Shown here in pieces: positions 59,101 through 61,511 of a stretch of 64,000 nt of DNA. The translations under genes and the position numbers were made by a program. The DNA comes from Dugong dugon (lineage: Eukaryota > Chordata > Mammalia > Sirenia > Dugongidae). The stretch's first letter is position 1. The number at the start of each line of letters is the position of its first letter. The notes beneath the pieces are model-generated. The model saw only the letters and a program-made list of their open reading frames with translations. It searched no databases and was not told where the DNA came from. Location: positions 172,371,624 through 172,435,623 of the forward strand of contig CM057461.1 in assembly GCA_030035585.1 (NCBI GenBank), in the 5' to 3' direction.

Positions 59101-61511
59101 CATACATAAAGAAAGCAAAAGGTCCTTAAAAATACAGGAAACAAAGAAAAGACCAAAATGGATGTTAGAAGAGACTCTGAAAGTTGCTCTTGAACATAGA
59201 GTAGCTAAAGTGAATGGAAGAAATGATGAAATAAAAGAGCTGAACAGAAGATTCCAAAGGGCGGCTTGAGAAGACAAAGTATTATAATGAAATGTGCAAA
59301 GAACTGGAGTTAGAAAACCAAAAGGAAAGAACACACTCAAAGAACACATTTCTCAAGCTGAAAGAACTGAGGAAAAAGTTCAAGCCTCGAGTTGCAGTTT
59401 TGAAGGATTCTATGCGCAAAATATTGAACAACAAAAGAAGCATCAAAAGAACATGGAAGGAATAGAGAGTTACCGTACCAGAAAGAATTGGTTGACATTC
59501 AACCATTTCAGGAGGTAGCATATGATCAAGAATTGATGGTACTGAAGGAAGAAGTCCAAGCTGCACTGAAGACATTGGCGCAAAACAAGGCTCCAGGAAT
59601 TGACGGAATACCAATTGGTATGTTTCAACAAACGGATGCAACACTGGAAGCACTCACTCGTCTATGTCAAGAAATTTGCAAGACAGCTACCTGGCCAACA
59701 GTCTGGAAGAGATCCATATTTGTGCCCATCCCAAAGAAAGGTGATCCAACATAATGCTAAATTATCAGATAATATCATTAATATCACATACAACTAAAAT
59801 TTTGCTGAAGATCATTCAAAAGCAGTTGAAGCAGTACATTAACAAAGAACTGCCAAGAATTCAGGCCAGATTCAGAAGAAGACATGGAACAAGGGATATC
59901 ATTGCTGATATCAGATGGATCTTGGCTAAAAGCAAAGAATACCAGAAAGATGTTTACCTGTGTTTTATTGACTATGCAAAGGCTTTCGACTGTGTGGATC
60001 ATAACAAATTATGGATAACATTGAGAAGAATGGGAATTCCAGACACTTAATTGTGCTCATGAGGAACCTGCACATAGACCAAGAGGCAGTTGTTTGAACA
60101 GATCAAGAGGGTACTGCATGGTTTAAAACCAGGAAAGGTGTGCATCAGGGTTGTATCCTTTTACCGTACTTAATAAATCTGCACGCTGAGCAAATAATCT
60201 GAGAAAGTGGACTATATGAAGAAAACACAGCATCAGGATTGGAGGAAGACTCATTAACAACCTGTGATGTTCATATGACACAATCTTGCTTGCTGAAAGT
60301 GAAGAGGACTTGAAGCACTTACTGATGAAGATCAAAGACTATACCCTTCAGTATAGATTATACCTCAACATAAAGAAACAAAAATCCTCACAACTGGGCC
60401 AATAAGCAACATCATGTTTAATGGAGAAAAGACTGAAGTTGTCAAGGATTTCATTTTACTTTGATTCACAATCAATGCCCATGGAAGCAGCAGTCATGAA
60501 GTCAAACGACATATTGTACTGGGCAAATCTGCTGCAAAAGACGTATTTACAGTGTTAAAAAGCAAAGATGTCACTTTAAGGACTAAAGCGCACCTGACCT
60601 AAGCCATGGTATTTCAATCACCTCATATGCATGCGAAAGCTGGACAATGAATAAGGAAGACTGAAGAAGAATTGATGCCTTTGTATTATGATGTTTTCAA
60701 AGAATATTTAATATACCATGGGATGCCAGAAGAAGGAACAAATCTGTCTCAGAAGTACAACCAGAATGCTCCTTAGAAGGGAGGATGGCGAGGCTTTGTC
60801 TCAGGTACTTTGGACATGTCAGGAGGGACCAGTCCCTGGAGAAGATCATCATGCTTGGTAGAGGGTTGGCAAAAAAGAGGAAGACCCTCAATGAGATGGA
60901 TTGACACAGTGACTGCAAAAATGGGCTCAAACATAGCAACGACTGTGAGAATAGCGCAGGACTGGGCAGTGTTTCGTTTTGTTATACACAGGGTTGCTAT
61001 GAGTTGGAACCAACTCGACAGCACCTAACAACAATAGTGAACTATTCCTGACATGTTTTACAAATTTATAATTTAGCTCTTCTGGAATCTTTCATTAGCA
61101 TATTCCCATTAACTTTCACAGATTATCTAAGTATAAAAATAAACGAGAAGCTTACATTTAATTCATGAAGGCTGTTCTAGTGTAGGAGGATAGCAGATGT
61201 GAGGATATGAAGAATTATCATTGGCCTCTTTTTATACATAATAAACTAAGCCCCTAAACGCTTTAGAGAGTGCCCTAAGGTTGTGTTGAAGCCAAGGAAG
61301 GAACCCAAGGACAGCTTTTGTTTGAGGTTTCTGATCAGAGATTTATAATGCTCATGCCTTTGTCCCTTTCAGATGACTCCATAAGCATGCCTAGTGTGGT
61401 AAGTGAACAAGAAGCTTACCTCCTGAGTGCCATTGGAAGGAGGCGATTCTCCAGCCACGTCTCCAGCATGTCTGCCCCTCAGGCTGAGGTGGGCATGTTA
61501 CCCAGCCAGAG
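2087..61511 (+). CDS. UNC80: UNC80, NALCN channel complex subunit (partial: 30 internal coding exons)
   Basis: UNC80 is a giant, mostly alpha-helical scaffold protein of the neuronal NALCN sodium-leak channel. From established knowledge, it pairs with UNC79 on the cytoplasmic side of NALCN/FAM155A, is needed for channel function and localisation, and its loss in people causes a severe infantile hypotonia and developmental disorder. In the sequence, 30 exons (w1-w30) flanked by AG/GT join with matching phases into 1,455 codons plus 2 nt with no interruption. Recognised signature peptides include TPCEWGMDAISATLTFLWEV, SFRRGSVWSVRSAVSAED and LWDFLDFIVRTRIPIFVLLR. The translated part is rich in amphipathic helices, with Ser/Thr-rich linkers at w3-w5 and w29-w30. 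The gene is incomplete at both ends: earlier exons and the C-terminal tail exon(s) are outside the window. UNC79, a different family, does not share these peptides. Identification is from memory of the protein, not from a search. Confidence 0.95.
2640..2705 (-). repeat. MIR remnant
   Basis: 'agtgacttgtccaaggctta' followed by 'agctagtaagtgggagtcag' is the reverse complement of the MIR core. Confidence 0.5.
2735..3130 (-). repeat. Degenerate LINE 3' region (antisense)
   Basis: A T-run, then sequence ending with 'ttaatggctaccaaatattc', resembles old mammalian LINE 3' ends in reverse orientation, similar in style to 22360-23170 in this window. The subfamily is not determined. Confidence 0.35.
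3560..3741 (+). CDS. UNC80: UNC80 exon w2
   Basis: 182 nt, acceptor 'tgcttctag', donor 'gtgaag', phase 1 to 0. The split alanine codon G|CC joins w1 precisely. It encodes a helical stretch with MFLLCAVKVPEAVSDMLMSE and ends EEGAQQIFK. Reading through the donor gives only three more codons before a stop, as expected for intron. Confidence 0.95.
4325..4456 (+). CDS. UNC80: UNC80 exon w3 (proline-rich linker)
   Basis: 132 nt (44 codons), phase 0-0, acceptor 'aactaacag', donor 'gtgagt'. It encodes IPPPSINFTLPSPVLGMPSV and ends QDPINEDQS. The segment is rich in proline and serine and is probably a flexible linker between helical blocks. As a symmetric exon it could be skipped without a frame change. 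It is easy to miss because its frame lacks an early ATG. Confidence 0.93.
4968..5168 (+). mobile_element. AfroSINE (tRNA-derived SINE)
   Basis: A tRNA-like head ('cgcttggctgctaacagaaa', 'ggttcaagtccacccagagg') is followed by 'aaaggcctggtgatctactt' and the shared tail 'ctatgagtcggaagtaactc'. The middle differs from most other copies here (CCACCCAGAGG type), so it is a second AfroSINE subfamily, like the copy at 32546. Confidence 0.8.
5203..5342 (-). mobile_element. AfroSINE, shortened subfamily
   Basis: The reverse complement carries the shared tail ('attgccgtcaagtcaattcc' as read on +), the 'cctataggacagagtagaac' block and part of the tRNA head. The roughly 40-60-nt centre ('aaatctttacggaagcagac') is absent. 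It lies about 35 nt from the preceding copy in opposite orientation. Confidence 0.8.
6624..6810 (+). CDS. UNC80: UNC80 exon w4 (charged helix)
   Basis: 187 nt, acceptor 'gtcttcacag', donor 'gtgccc', phase 0 to 1. It starts KSFSARAVSRSHQRAEHILK and continues with a strongly charged helix, QQEEEKKRLGREASL, possibly a short coiled coil. It ends in an acidic run of glutamates that continues into w5. The donor departs from consensus at positions +4 and +5. Confidence 0.95.
7425..7556 (+). CDS. UNC80: UNC80 exon w5 (Ser/Arg-rich, tandem acceptor)
   Basis: 132 nt from the upstream acceptor, or 129 nt from 7428 if the second AG of 'ccagtag' is used; donor 'gtgtgt'; phase 1-1. It encodes TNLASRRLSVSPSCTSSTSH and SFRRGSVWSVRSAVSAE. 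RRLSV and FRRGSV are good basophilic kinase consensus sites (R-R-x-S). That these are phosphorylated is inference. Confidence 0.93.
7830..7985 (+). mobile_element. MER5A-type hAT DNA transposon remnant
   Basis: 'gtagttttcaaccctgacta', 'ggggagcttaaaaaaatgcc', 'ccaggccataccctagacca' and 'aatctctgaaggtgggaccc' follow the MER5A non-autonomous hAT-Charlie consensus. Confidence 0.7.
8145..8553 (+). mobile_element. Internally deleted RTE element (non-autonomous)
   Basis: It begins with RTE 5' UTR-like sequence ('gtcagtttgtcatactgtgg', 'atgccactggtatttcaaat') and passes directly into the RTE 3' UTR ('gcagtgtttcattctgttgt', 'accatgagttggagctgact', 'cagcaactaacaacaatg'). The endonuclease and reverse transcriptase coding region is missing. 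Such 5'-3' fusions behave as SINE-like passengers of full RTEs. Confidence 0.7.
8652..8710 (+). repeat. MER5-like remnant
   Basis: 'ccagtggttctcaacccttg' and 'ctggggagctttataaaatg' match one end of a MER5-type hAT element. It is cut off by the adjacent L1 sequence. Confidence 0.5.
8757..9440 (-). mobile_element. L1 3' end (antisense)
   Basis: 'taacagctttattgagatac', 'aattcacataccacaaaatt', 'cacttagcataatgttttca' and 'ggctattatgaataatacag' are the reverse complement of the well-known mammalian L1 3' UTR/ORF2 end. It is an old, diverged copy with no coding capacity. Confidence 0.75.
9663..9806 (+). CDS. UNC80: UNC80 exon w6
   Basis: 144 nt, phase 1-1, acceptor after 'ctcctttttcag', donor 'gtatag'. 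It encodes DEEHTTEHTPNHHVPQPPQA, a histidine/proline-rich linker, followed by the helical VFPACICAAVLPIVHLMEDG. It marks the return from linker to structured helical repeats. Confidence 0.95.
9807..10849 (+). other. Intron w6-w7, no feature recognised
   Basis: AT-rich intron. Two short similar stretches near 10465-10500 ('ggaatttgtccatacaata' and 'ggaatttctccatataata') form a local imperfect duplication. I see nothing else. Confidence 0.6.
10850..10950 (+). CDS. UNC80: UNC80 exon w7
   Basis: 101 nt, phase 1 to 0, acceptor 'ctcttctgaag', donor 'gtaaat'. It encodes VSAVAQQVLWNCLIEDPSTV then LRHFLEKLTISNRQ, a typical helix-turn-helix (HEAT/armadillo-like) segment. Confidence 0.94.
11830..12660 (-). 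repeat. Interspersed repeat with an internal dimer, possibly a degraded LTR
   Basis: Two imperfect copies of a roughly 110-nt unit ('gacctgctggctacaaattt...' near 12030 and 'gacttgctcgctacaaagtt...' near 12117), with part of a third, precede 'ttatggttttattatagcaa' and a GC-richer section. The layout resembles an old solo LTR, but I cannot name the family. No viral coding sequence is seen. Confidence 0.35.
12820..12906 (+). CDS. UNC80: UNC80 exon w8
   Basis: 87 nt (29 codons), phase 0-0, acceptor 'ttctttcag', donor 'gtgagt'. It encodes DELMYMLRKLLLNIGDFPAQ then TSHILFNYL. It is one of the smallest exons here and symmetric. Confidence 0.94.
12907..15127 (+). other. Intron w8-w9, no feature recognised
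   Basis: About 2.2 kb of intron with a short MIR-like end near 13085 ('ggcactcaataaatg'). The section 13770-14320 is GC-richer and gives opposing small open frames, but it shows no coding pattern or splice sites that fit UNC80. Confidence 0.55.
15128..15311 (+). CDS. UNC80: UNC80 exon w9
   Basis: 184 nt, phase 0 to 1, acceptor 'gccttttag', donor 'gtaatc'. It encodes VGLIMYFVRTPCEWGMDAIS, TLTFLWEVVGYVEGLFFKDL and KKEQCEVKLLVTASMP. The hydrophobic stretches are amphipathic helices of the scaffold rather than obvious transmembrane segments. Confidence 0.95.
15945..16140 (+). repeat. MIR SINE
   Basis: 'gttagctgtgtaactaggat', 'ccttatgtgtaaaatggagc' and the 'agtcaataaatggttg' tail follow the MIR consensus. 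Confidence 0.65.
16445..16655 (+). repeat. MIR SINE
   Basis: 'tgtgtccttgagtaagttac', 'gttcataaaatgaaaagagt' and 'aaggcttactcactactgga' follow the MIR consensus. Confidence 0.65.
16849..16943 (+). CDS. UNC80: UNC80 exon w10
   Basis: 95 nt, phase 1 to 0, acceptor 'cgactgtag', donor 'gtagga'. It encodes GTKTLVVHGQNECDIPTQLP and ends DTQFEALLK, a more polar loop between helical blocks. Confidence 0.94.
17207..17365 (+). repeat. 22-bp minisatellite
   Basis: About seven tandem copies of a unit like 'ctggtgtgtacccctaactc' plus 'ct', with scattered substitutions (acc/atc/gca variants). It lies in intron w10-w11. Confidence 0.85.
17960..18049 (+). CDS. UNC80: UNC80 exon w11
   Basis: 90 nt (30 codons), phase 0-0, acceptor 'attgttctag', donor 'gtaaga'. 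It encodes ECLEFFNIAESQSTHYFLMD and ends KRWNLIHYNK. Confidence 0.94.
18130..18345 (+). repeat. MIR SINE
   Basis: 'ctttggactagctactttac', 'ttcctcatctgtaaaatgaa' and 'ggtaaagcgcttagttactc' give a well-preserved MIR in + orientation. Confidence 0.75.
18375..18519 (+). mobile_element. AfroSINE, shortened subfamily, with target-site duplication
   Basis: It starts inside the tRNA head ('cagtggttaagagattggct'), lacks the central 'aaagatttacagcc' part, and ends in 'ctatgagttggaatcaactc'. A 14-nt direct repeat flanks it: 'atataataactgtg' at 18361-18374 and 'atataataactatg' at 18520-18533, which fixes the insertion boundaries. Confidence 0.88.
18943..19044 (+). CDS. UNC80: UNC80 exon w12
   Basis: 102 nt (34 codons), phase 0-0, acceptor 'ccaaccacag', donor 'gtgcct'. 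It encodes TYVRDIYPFRRSVSPQLNLV and ends EKGQELIQKQ. FRRSVS is another R-R-x-S type site. The donor is weak after +3. Confidence 0.94.
19767..19947 (+). CDS. UNC80: UNC80 exon w13
   Basis: 181 nt, phase 0 to 1, acceptor 'ccctcaag', donor 'gtatca'. It encodes VFTRKLEEVGRVLFLISLTQ, SHVSMLQEDLLRLPSFPRSA and ends FSLFSDPQ. The frame stays open well past the donor into the intron, so the exon end is set by the donor and by the phase match to w14, not by a stop. Confidence 0.94.
20133..20255 (+). mobile_element. MER5-type hAT remnant
   Basis: 'agtggttctcagaactggtc', 'agcatcgcctgtgaacttgt' and 'gaaatgcaaattctcagcag' match MER5-family ends. The 3' part is diverged. Confidence 0.6.
20310..20508 (+). 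mobile_element. MER5A-type hAT remnant
   Basis: 'ggtcctcaaacttgtgcagg', 'attagaatcacctagaggac', 'ttctgattcagtatctctag' and 'ctttgagaccactgctctaa' span nearly a full element, with inverted terminal ends. Confidence 0.7.
20803..20867 (+). repeat. GA-rich low-complexity tract
   Basis: Irregular (GAGA)n with single A runs, purine-rich on the + strand. Confidence 0.85.
20868..20975 (+). repeat. MIR remnant
   Basis: 'cagatttgaatcctggctct' and 'ctcagcctcctcatccagaa' resemble the MIR core, diverged. Confidence 0.5.
21348..21616 (+). CDS. UNC80: UNC80 exon w14 (largest exon in window)
   Basis: 269 nt, phase 1 to 0, acceptor 'ttctcacag', donor 'gtgcct'. It encodes AGKELFGLDTLQKSLWIQLL, MFLGMPSEFPWGDEIMLFLN and ends QWILPTMLQ. 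The split alanine codon G|CT joins w13. Confidence 0.95.
21774..21962 (+). mobile_element. MER5A-type hAT remnant
   Basis: 'gtggttctcaaagcatagtc', 'catcagcatcacctgggaac' and 'caagtttgagaaccactgct' define a near-complete element with terminal inverted ends. It is the third or fourth such copy within 2 kb. Confidence 0.75.
22490..22563 (+). repeat. CA microsatellite with CG start
   Basis: A short (GC/CG)n start, 'gcgcacgcgcgcgc', passes into about 30 CA units with one interruption ('acgcac'). It lies in intron w14-w15. Confidence 0.97.
22717..22924 (-). mobile_element. AfroSINE, full length, with 13-nt target-site duplication
   Basis: Read on the reverse strand, it has head, 'agaaagatgtggcagtctgc' block, 'ggcagttctactctgtccta' block and tail. 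Identical 13-nt repeats 'attcccttgtata' at 22704-22716 and 22925-22937 flank it, showing a clean insertion into an older LINE-like remnant. Confidence 0.93.
23171..23186 (+). repeat. Poly-C tract
   Basis: Twelve consecutive C residues between an old LINE-like remnant and an AfroSINE. Confidence 0.9.
23199..23388 (+). mobile_element. AfroSINE
   Basis: It has the complete head 'agccctggtggcacagtggt', the 'gagaaagatgtggtagcctg' centre and tail 'gagttggaattgactagatg'. Near-identical 'ttcaaccagtc' (23188-23198) and 'ttcaacctgtc' (23389-23399) flank it as a target-site duplication. It ends about 120 nt before exon w15. Confidence 0.9.
23512..23646 (+). CDS. UNC80: UNC80 exon w15
   Basis: 135 nt (45 codons), phase 0-0, acceptor 'tttttccgtag', donor 'gtaagt' (near-ideal). 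It encodes VYSDYESNPQLRQAIEFACH and ends LFASVAPLLEFP, a clear helical repeat segment. Confidence 0.95.
24382..26813 (+). mobile_element. RTE (BovB-like) LINE, 5'-truncated, dead
   Basis: RTE non-LTR retrotransposons encode an apurinic-type endonuclease and a reverse transcriptase in one long frame and copy themselves by target-primed reverse transcription. Here only the end of the endonuclease (from about 24390) and a broken reverse transcriptase remain. Open pieces lie at 24694-25167 and 25177-25731, then 25911-26147 and 26187-26444. Many stops and frame breaks are present. The RT motif A region near 25741 reads AFSCVN instead of the AFDCVD seen in the second copy, and the catalytic YADD box near 26039 reads YAHN, so the copy cannot be active. 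The 3' end carries the RTE tail. An 8-nt direct repeat 'catactgc' at 24374-24381 and 26814-26821 is a likely target-site duplication. Confidence 0.88.
26875..27384 (-). mobile_element. RTE 3' fragment, inverted
   Basis: This is the reverse complement of the last roughly 500 nt of the RTE family, beginning with its (GTT)n tail at 26875 and cut in the RT C-terminal region near 'gctttttaacact'. It faces the preceding copy tail to tail with a 61-nt spacer. Confidence 0.88.
27558..27696 (+). CDS. UNC80: UNC80 exon w16
   Basis: 139 nt, phase 0 to 1, acceptor 'ttcttacag', donor 'gtaaaa'. It encodes DVAHNGPSKGVSAQCLFDLL and ends KAEKPLKSL. It follows the 3.9-kb intron that is filled with RTE sequence. 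Confidence 0.94.
27697..28365 (+). other. Intron w16-w17, no feature recognised
   Basis: 669 nt of AT-rich intron with no repeat I can name. Confidence 0.6.
28366..28462 (+). CDS. UNC80: UNC80 exon w17
   Basis: 97 nt, phase 1 to 2, acceptor 'cccttcag', donor 'gtaatg'. It encodes DFCYGNEDLTFSISEAIKLC and ends YAPESFR, and leaves the gene in phase 2 for the next five exons. Confidence 0.94.
28985..29990 (+). mobile_element. Degenerate L1-type LINE segment
   Basis: T-rich sequence with 'cttctaaaatttccatttg'-like phrases ('ttctaaaatttccatttgat', 'atcatagttattttaaagtc', 'gtgtctgataacttcagtat') resembles a widespread old mammalian L1 segment. No coding frame survives. Confidence 0.45.
31270..31440 (+). 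CDS. UNC80: UNC80 exon w18
   Basis: 171 nt, phase 2-2, acceptor 'ctgttgtttaaag', donor 'gtaatt'. It encodes SLQMLMVLEALVPCYLQKLK, then TSQVETVPAAREEIAATAAL and ends LLYSVEVLTR. Confidence 0.94.
32546..32758 (+). mobile_element. AfroSINE (CCACCCAGAGG subfamily)
   Basis: 'gcaaacagttaagttctcag', 'ggttcgaatccacccagagg', 'aaaggcctggttatctgctt' and 'gccatgagtcgtaattgact' match the copy at 4968. It marks the same second subfamily. Confidence 0.85.
32790..33290 (-). repeat. Old mammalian interspersed repeat (family not named)
   Basis: 'ttagttttctattattaagt', 'taacaaattaccacaaattt', 'ttattatctcacagttctgt' and 'aggccagaagtcccggcaag' form a phrase repeated widely in mammalian genomes, probably an old LTR or DNA element. 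The strand is a guess. Confidence 0.45.
34101..34193 (+). CDS. UNC80: UNC80 exon w19
   Basis: 93 nt, phase 2-2, acceptor 'gtcattacag', donor 'gtaatt'. It encodes a polar segment, PMTAPQMSRCDQGHKGTTTA then NHTMSSGVNT, rich in Thr/Ser/Gly and probably a flexible loop. It can be skipped in frame. Confidence 0.92.
34194..35544 (+). other. Intron w19-w20, no feature recognised
   Basis: About 1.35 kb with no recognisable repeat. A small open frame at 34256-34504 has no splice signals or family resemblance. Confidence 0.55.
35545..35580 (+). CDS. UNC80: UNC80 exon w20 (36-nt microexon)
   Basis: 36 nt (12 codons), phase 2-2, acceptor 'ctgactcccag', donor 'gtacag'. It encodes RYQEQGAKLHFI across the junctions. 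Its size and symmetric phase make it a candidate for regulated inclusion, but the peptide also bridges naturally into the ENLHLLEEGQ of w21, so it may be constitutive. Confidence 0.9.
35994..36212 (+). CDS. UNC80: UNC80 exon w21
   Basis: 219 nt, phase 2-2, acceptor 'taatttcccag', donor 'gtacca'. It encodes ENLHLLEEGQGLPREELDER, REEFRRPRESLLNICTEFYK and ends ALELLDVKSHM. It precedes the longest intron of the window. Confidence 0.95.
37628..37828 (+). mobile_element. AfroSINE
   Basis: The head 'tccctggtggcgcagtggtt', centre 'ggagaaagatatggtagttt' and tail 'gtcgctaatagtcagaatcc' are all present. Degenerate flanks 'tactccgtaggga' and 'tactccttagagga' may be a target-site duplication. Confidence 0.88.
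37925..38090 (-). repeat. Old MIR/L2-like remnant
   Basis: 'aaaatcctggccctcaggag' and 'gttcatggtctaatgcagga' resemble a common ancient mammalian repeat phrase. Family and strand are uncertain. Confidence 0.4.
38090..40480 (+). other. Part of the 8.1-kb intron w21-w22, little recognised
   Basis: AT-rich intron. The only clear element is the CT tract at 39211-39241. I see no exon with phase 2 that would fit between w21 and w22. Confidence 0.5.
39211..39243 (+). repeat. CT microsatellite ending in CAG
   Basis: 'ctcctcctct' followed by about 11 CT units and then 'cag'. On the transcribed strand this mimics a perfect polypyrimidine tract plus 3' splice site. Confidence 0.95.
40483..42265 (+). 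mobile_element. L1 3' region, split by an RTE fragment
   Basis: It begins with the end of L1 ORF2 ('attcacaatagctaaaaggt', 'tccatcaacagataaatgga', 'aatatggtatataaatggaa'). This is followed by a long 3' UTR-like region with 'gcacaataaaat' near 40900 and a second end-like segment, 'gtgagaatggttgctcaact' to 'ttctcaacaaacaaaaataa', near 42130-42240. The ORF2 remnant is too short to function. The stretch 41560-42028 inside it is a separate insertion. Whether the two end-like signals are one long UTR or two elements is unresolved. Confidence 0.6.
41560..42028 (+). mobile_element. RTE 3' fragment nested in L1
   Basis: 'ggtgcacctgacctaagcca', 'gccagaatgctccttagaag' and 'gtcagaaccgactcgacggc' followed by 'acctaaccacaacaac' match the last 470 nt of the RTE copies at 24382 and 58268. 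It interrupts the L1 3' region. Confidence 0.85.
42266..44311 (+). other. 3' part of intron w21-w22, little recognised
   Basis: AT-rich intron with a short TATG-rich tract at 43958-44005 and a possible AfroSINE scrap at 43208-43245. No exon fits between w21 and w22 here. Confidence 0.5.
43208..43245 (-). repeat. AfroSINE tail fragment (tentative)
   Basis: 'aacccattactgtcgatccc' and 'gactcatagc' resemble the reverse complement of the AfroSINE tail, but only about 38 nt remain. Confidence 0.35.
44312..44512 (+). CDS. UNC80: UNC80 exon w22
   Basis: 201 nt, phase 2-2, acceptor 'aatcattttag', donor 'gtgagg'. It encodes LAEIAHSLLKLAPYDTQTME, LRRYIMEMLPITDWTAEAVR and ends FNKIHKMPTL. It sits after the 8.1-kb intron, and the phase still matches w21. 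Confidence 0.95.
44513..46682 (+). other. Intron w22-w23 with one exon-like segment
   Basis: No repeat was recognised in 2.2 kb. The segment 45011-45074 has a strong acceptor and donor and is described in the findings. The rest shows nothing. Confidence 0.5.
46683..46806 (+). CDS. UNC80: UNC80 exon w23
   Basis: 124 nt, phase 2 to 0, acceptor 'attgtattccag', donor 'gtgagt'. It encodes RQVEWEPASNLIEGVCLTLQ and ends LRSLINVCVNL. Confidence 0.94.
47176..47190 (+). repeat. Poly-T tract
   Basis: About 14 T residues followed by 'ag' in intron w23-w24. A poly-A run follows at about 47238-47250. Confidence 0.85.
47769..47894 (+). CDS. UNC80: UNC80 exon w24
   Basis: 126 nt (42 codons), phase 0-0, acceptor 'gtatttcag', donor 'gtgtga'. 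It encodes VMGVVGPSSVADGLPLLHLS then PYLSPPLPFSTAVVRLVALQ and ends IQ. Confidence 0.94.
47951..48148 (-). pseudogene. Possible retrocopy fragment, parent not recognised
   Basis: On the minus strand an ATG opens a 65-codon frame beginning MTEEVPEVVAELNDSAIFEI and containing ITEAQLRAKLRAEAPNLQKF and VVYTSVSQILPSLRRK. Its composition looks protein-like (amphipathic, no low complexity). A run of nine A follows the SLRR residues, which could be the start of a poly-A tail. It lies antisense inside a UNC80 intron, so it is not part of that gene. I do not recognise a parent gene, and I see no clear target-site duplication, so chance is possible. Confidence 0.3.
49021..49144 (+). CDS. UNC80: UNC80 exon w25
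   Basis: 124 nt, phase 0 to 1, acceptor 'attgctgtacag', donor 'gtctga'. It encodes ALKEDFPLSHVISPFTNQER and ends PFVLTVGSGSK. The donor has C at +3, an unusual base, and is the least canonical in the window. The phase join to w26 (AAA G|AT, K-D) supports it. Confidence 0.92.
49874..50080 (+). CDS. UNC80: UNC80 exon w26
   Basis: 207 nt, phase 1-1, acceptor 'ctgcccctcag', donor 'gtgagt'. It encodes DSPWLEQPEVQLLLQTVINV, LPPRIISTSRSKNFMLESSP and ends ESTSQAAYL. A TG/TA microsatellite begins within about 10 nt after the donor. Confidence 0.94.
50087..50272 (+). repeat. TG/TA microsatellite beside a splice donor
   Basis: Alternating TA units, about 18 TG units (50108-50146), then further TATA/TGTG blocks, start within 10 nt of the w26 donor. 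Confidence 0.97.
50300..51450 (+). other. Part of intron w26-w27, no feature recognised
   Basis: AT-rich to mixed intron. A pyrimidine-rich stretch at 50700-50860 gives small open frames without coding character. Confidence 0.5.
51455..51650 (-). repeat. MIR SINE
   Basis: 'taacttgcctaaagtcacac', 'agttaataagtagcagagcc' and the upstream 'cacttaatcctcacatcctt' are the MIR reverse complement. Confidence 0.75.
52872..53056 (+). CDS. UNC80: UNC80 exon w27
   Basis: 185 nt, phase 1 to 0, acceptor 'tcctggtgtgaag', donor 'gtgtgg'. It encodes ALKVILVCFERQLGSQWYWL, then LWDFLDFIVRTRIPIFVLLR and ends PFIQCK, a strongly hydrophobic helical block. The acceptor has purines in the last bases before AG, but a pyrimidine tract lies just upstream. 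An antisense AfroSINE lies only about 25 nt beyond the donor. Confidence 0.94.
53080..53196 (-). mobile_element. AfroSINE, 5'-truncated
   Basis: It carries the tail ('acccattgttgttgactcat' as read on +), the 'cctataggacagagcagaac' block and 'ctttacggaagcagactgcc', then stops before the tRNA head. It begins only about 24 nt after the w27 donor. Confidence 0.85.
53547..53742 (+). mobile_element. AfroSINE
   Basis: The head 'gccttggtggcacagtggtt', centre 'ggcagtctgcttccgtgaag' and tail 'ctatgggtcggaatcgacga' are present. A part of the head-centre junction is missing. Confidence 0.9.
53770..53947 (+). mobile_element. AfroSINE
   Basis: The head 'gagccctggtggtgcagcgg', centre 'agaaagatgtggcagtctgc' and tail 'ctatgagttggcattgactc' are present, with the 'gcagttctactctgtcctat' block deleted. 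It sits about 28 nt after the previous copy in the same orientation and about 85 nt before exon w28. Confidence 0.9.
54033..54198 (+). CDS. UNC80: UNC80 exon w28
   Basis: 166 nt, phase 0 to 1, acceptor 'ccttcttttcag', donor 'gtgagg'. It encodes LLAQPAENHEEVSARQHIAD, ERRFIPRPLCKSSLIAEFNS and ends EAVHSGS. Its acceptor lies about 85 nt after an AfroSINE. Confidence 0.94.
54512..54695 (-). repeat. MIR SINE
   Basis: 'cattgagcatctatgatatg', 'aataaggaaactgagatcat' and 'aagaacttacacatatagaa' follow the MIR reverse complement, diverged. Confidence 0.6.
55563..55574 (+). repeat. Poly-C run in the w29 acceptor
   Basis: Twelve C residues stand directly before the AG of exon w29 and serve as its polypyrimidine tract. 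Confidence 0.95.
55577..55756 (+). CDS. UNC80: UNC80 exon w29 (Ser/Thr-rich)
   Basis: 180 nt, phase 1-1, acceptor preceded by a 12-base C run, donor 'gtaggt'. It encodes AYQGKTSISTVGTSTSAYRL, TMSRSNTGTGTVWEQDSEPS and ends DTLSRTDEEDEE. The last A of the exon makes the split codon A|AT (N) with w30. This is a low-complexity, probably disordered and phosphorylatable segment. Confidence 0.94.
55757..58259 (+). other. 5' part of intron w29-w30, no feature recognised
   Basis: 2.5 kb of AT-rich intron ahead of the long RTE insertion. I see no repeat I can name and no exon that would join w29 in phase 1. Confidence 0.5.
58268..61038 (+). mobile_element. RTE (BovB-like) LINE, long copy with internal deletion
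   Basis: The copy keeps a short piece of the 5' end ('cacttgtcagtttgtcgc', also seen at 8150 in the short RTE). It then jumps straight into the endonuclease at about 58303, where DILGIGELKWTG carries the catalytic-type glutamate. The reverse transcriptase follows: PIPKKGDPT near 59728, and motif A DYAKAFDCVDH at 59970-60002 is intact. The YADD box near 60265 is destroyed. Many stops and frameshifts make it inactive. The 3' end is complete. An 8-nt direct repeat 'gaactatt' at 58260-58267 and 61039-61046 is a likely target-site duplication, so the internal deletion either pre-dates or accompanied insertion, or happened afterwards inside the copy. Confidence 0.88.
61373..61511 (+). CDS. UNC80: UNC80 exon w30 (last exon in window)
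   Basis: 139 nt, phase 1 to 2, acceptor 'gtccctttcag', donor 'gtaaag'. It encodes NDSISMPSVVSEQEAYLLSA, IGRRRFSSHVSSMSAPQAEV and ends GMLPSQ. From memory of the mammalian protein, about 220-230 more residues should follow, so the terminal exon(s) are outside the window. Confidence 0.93.
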
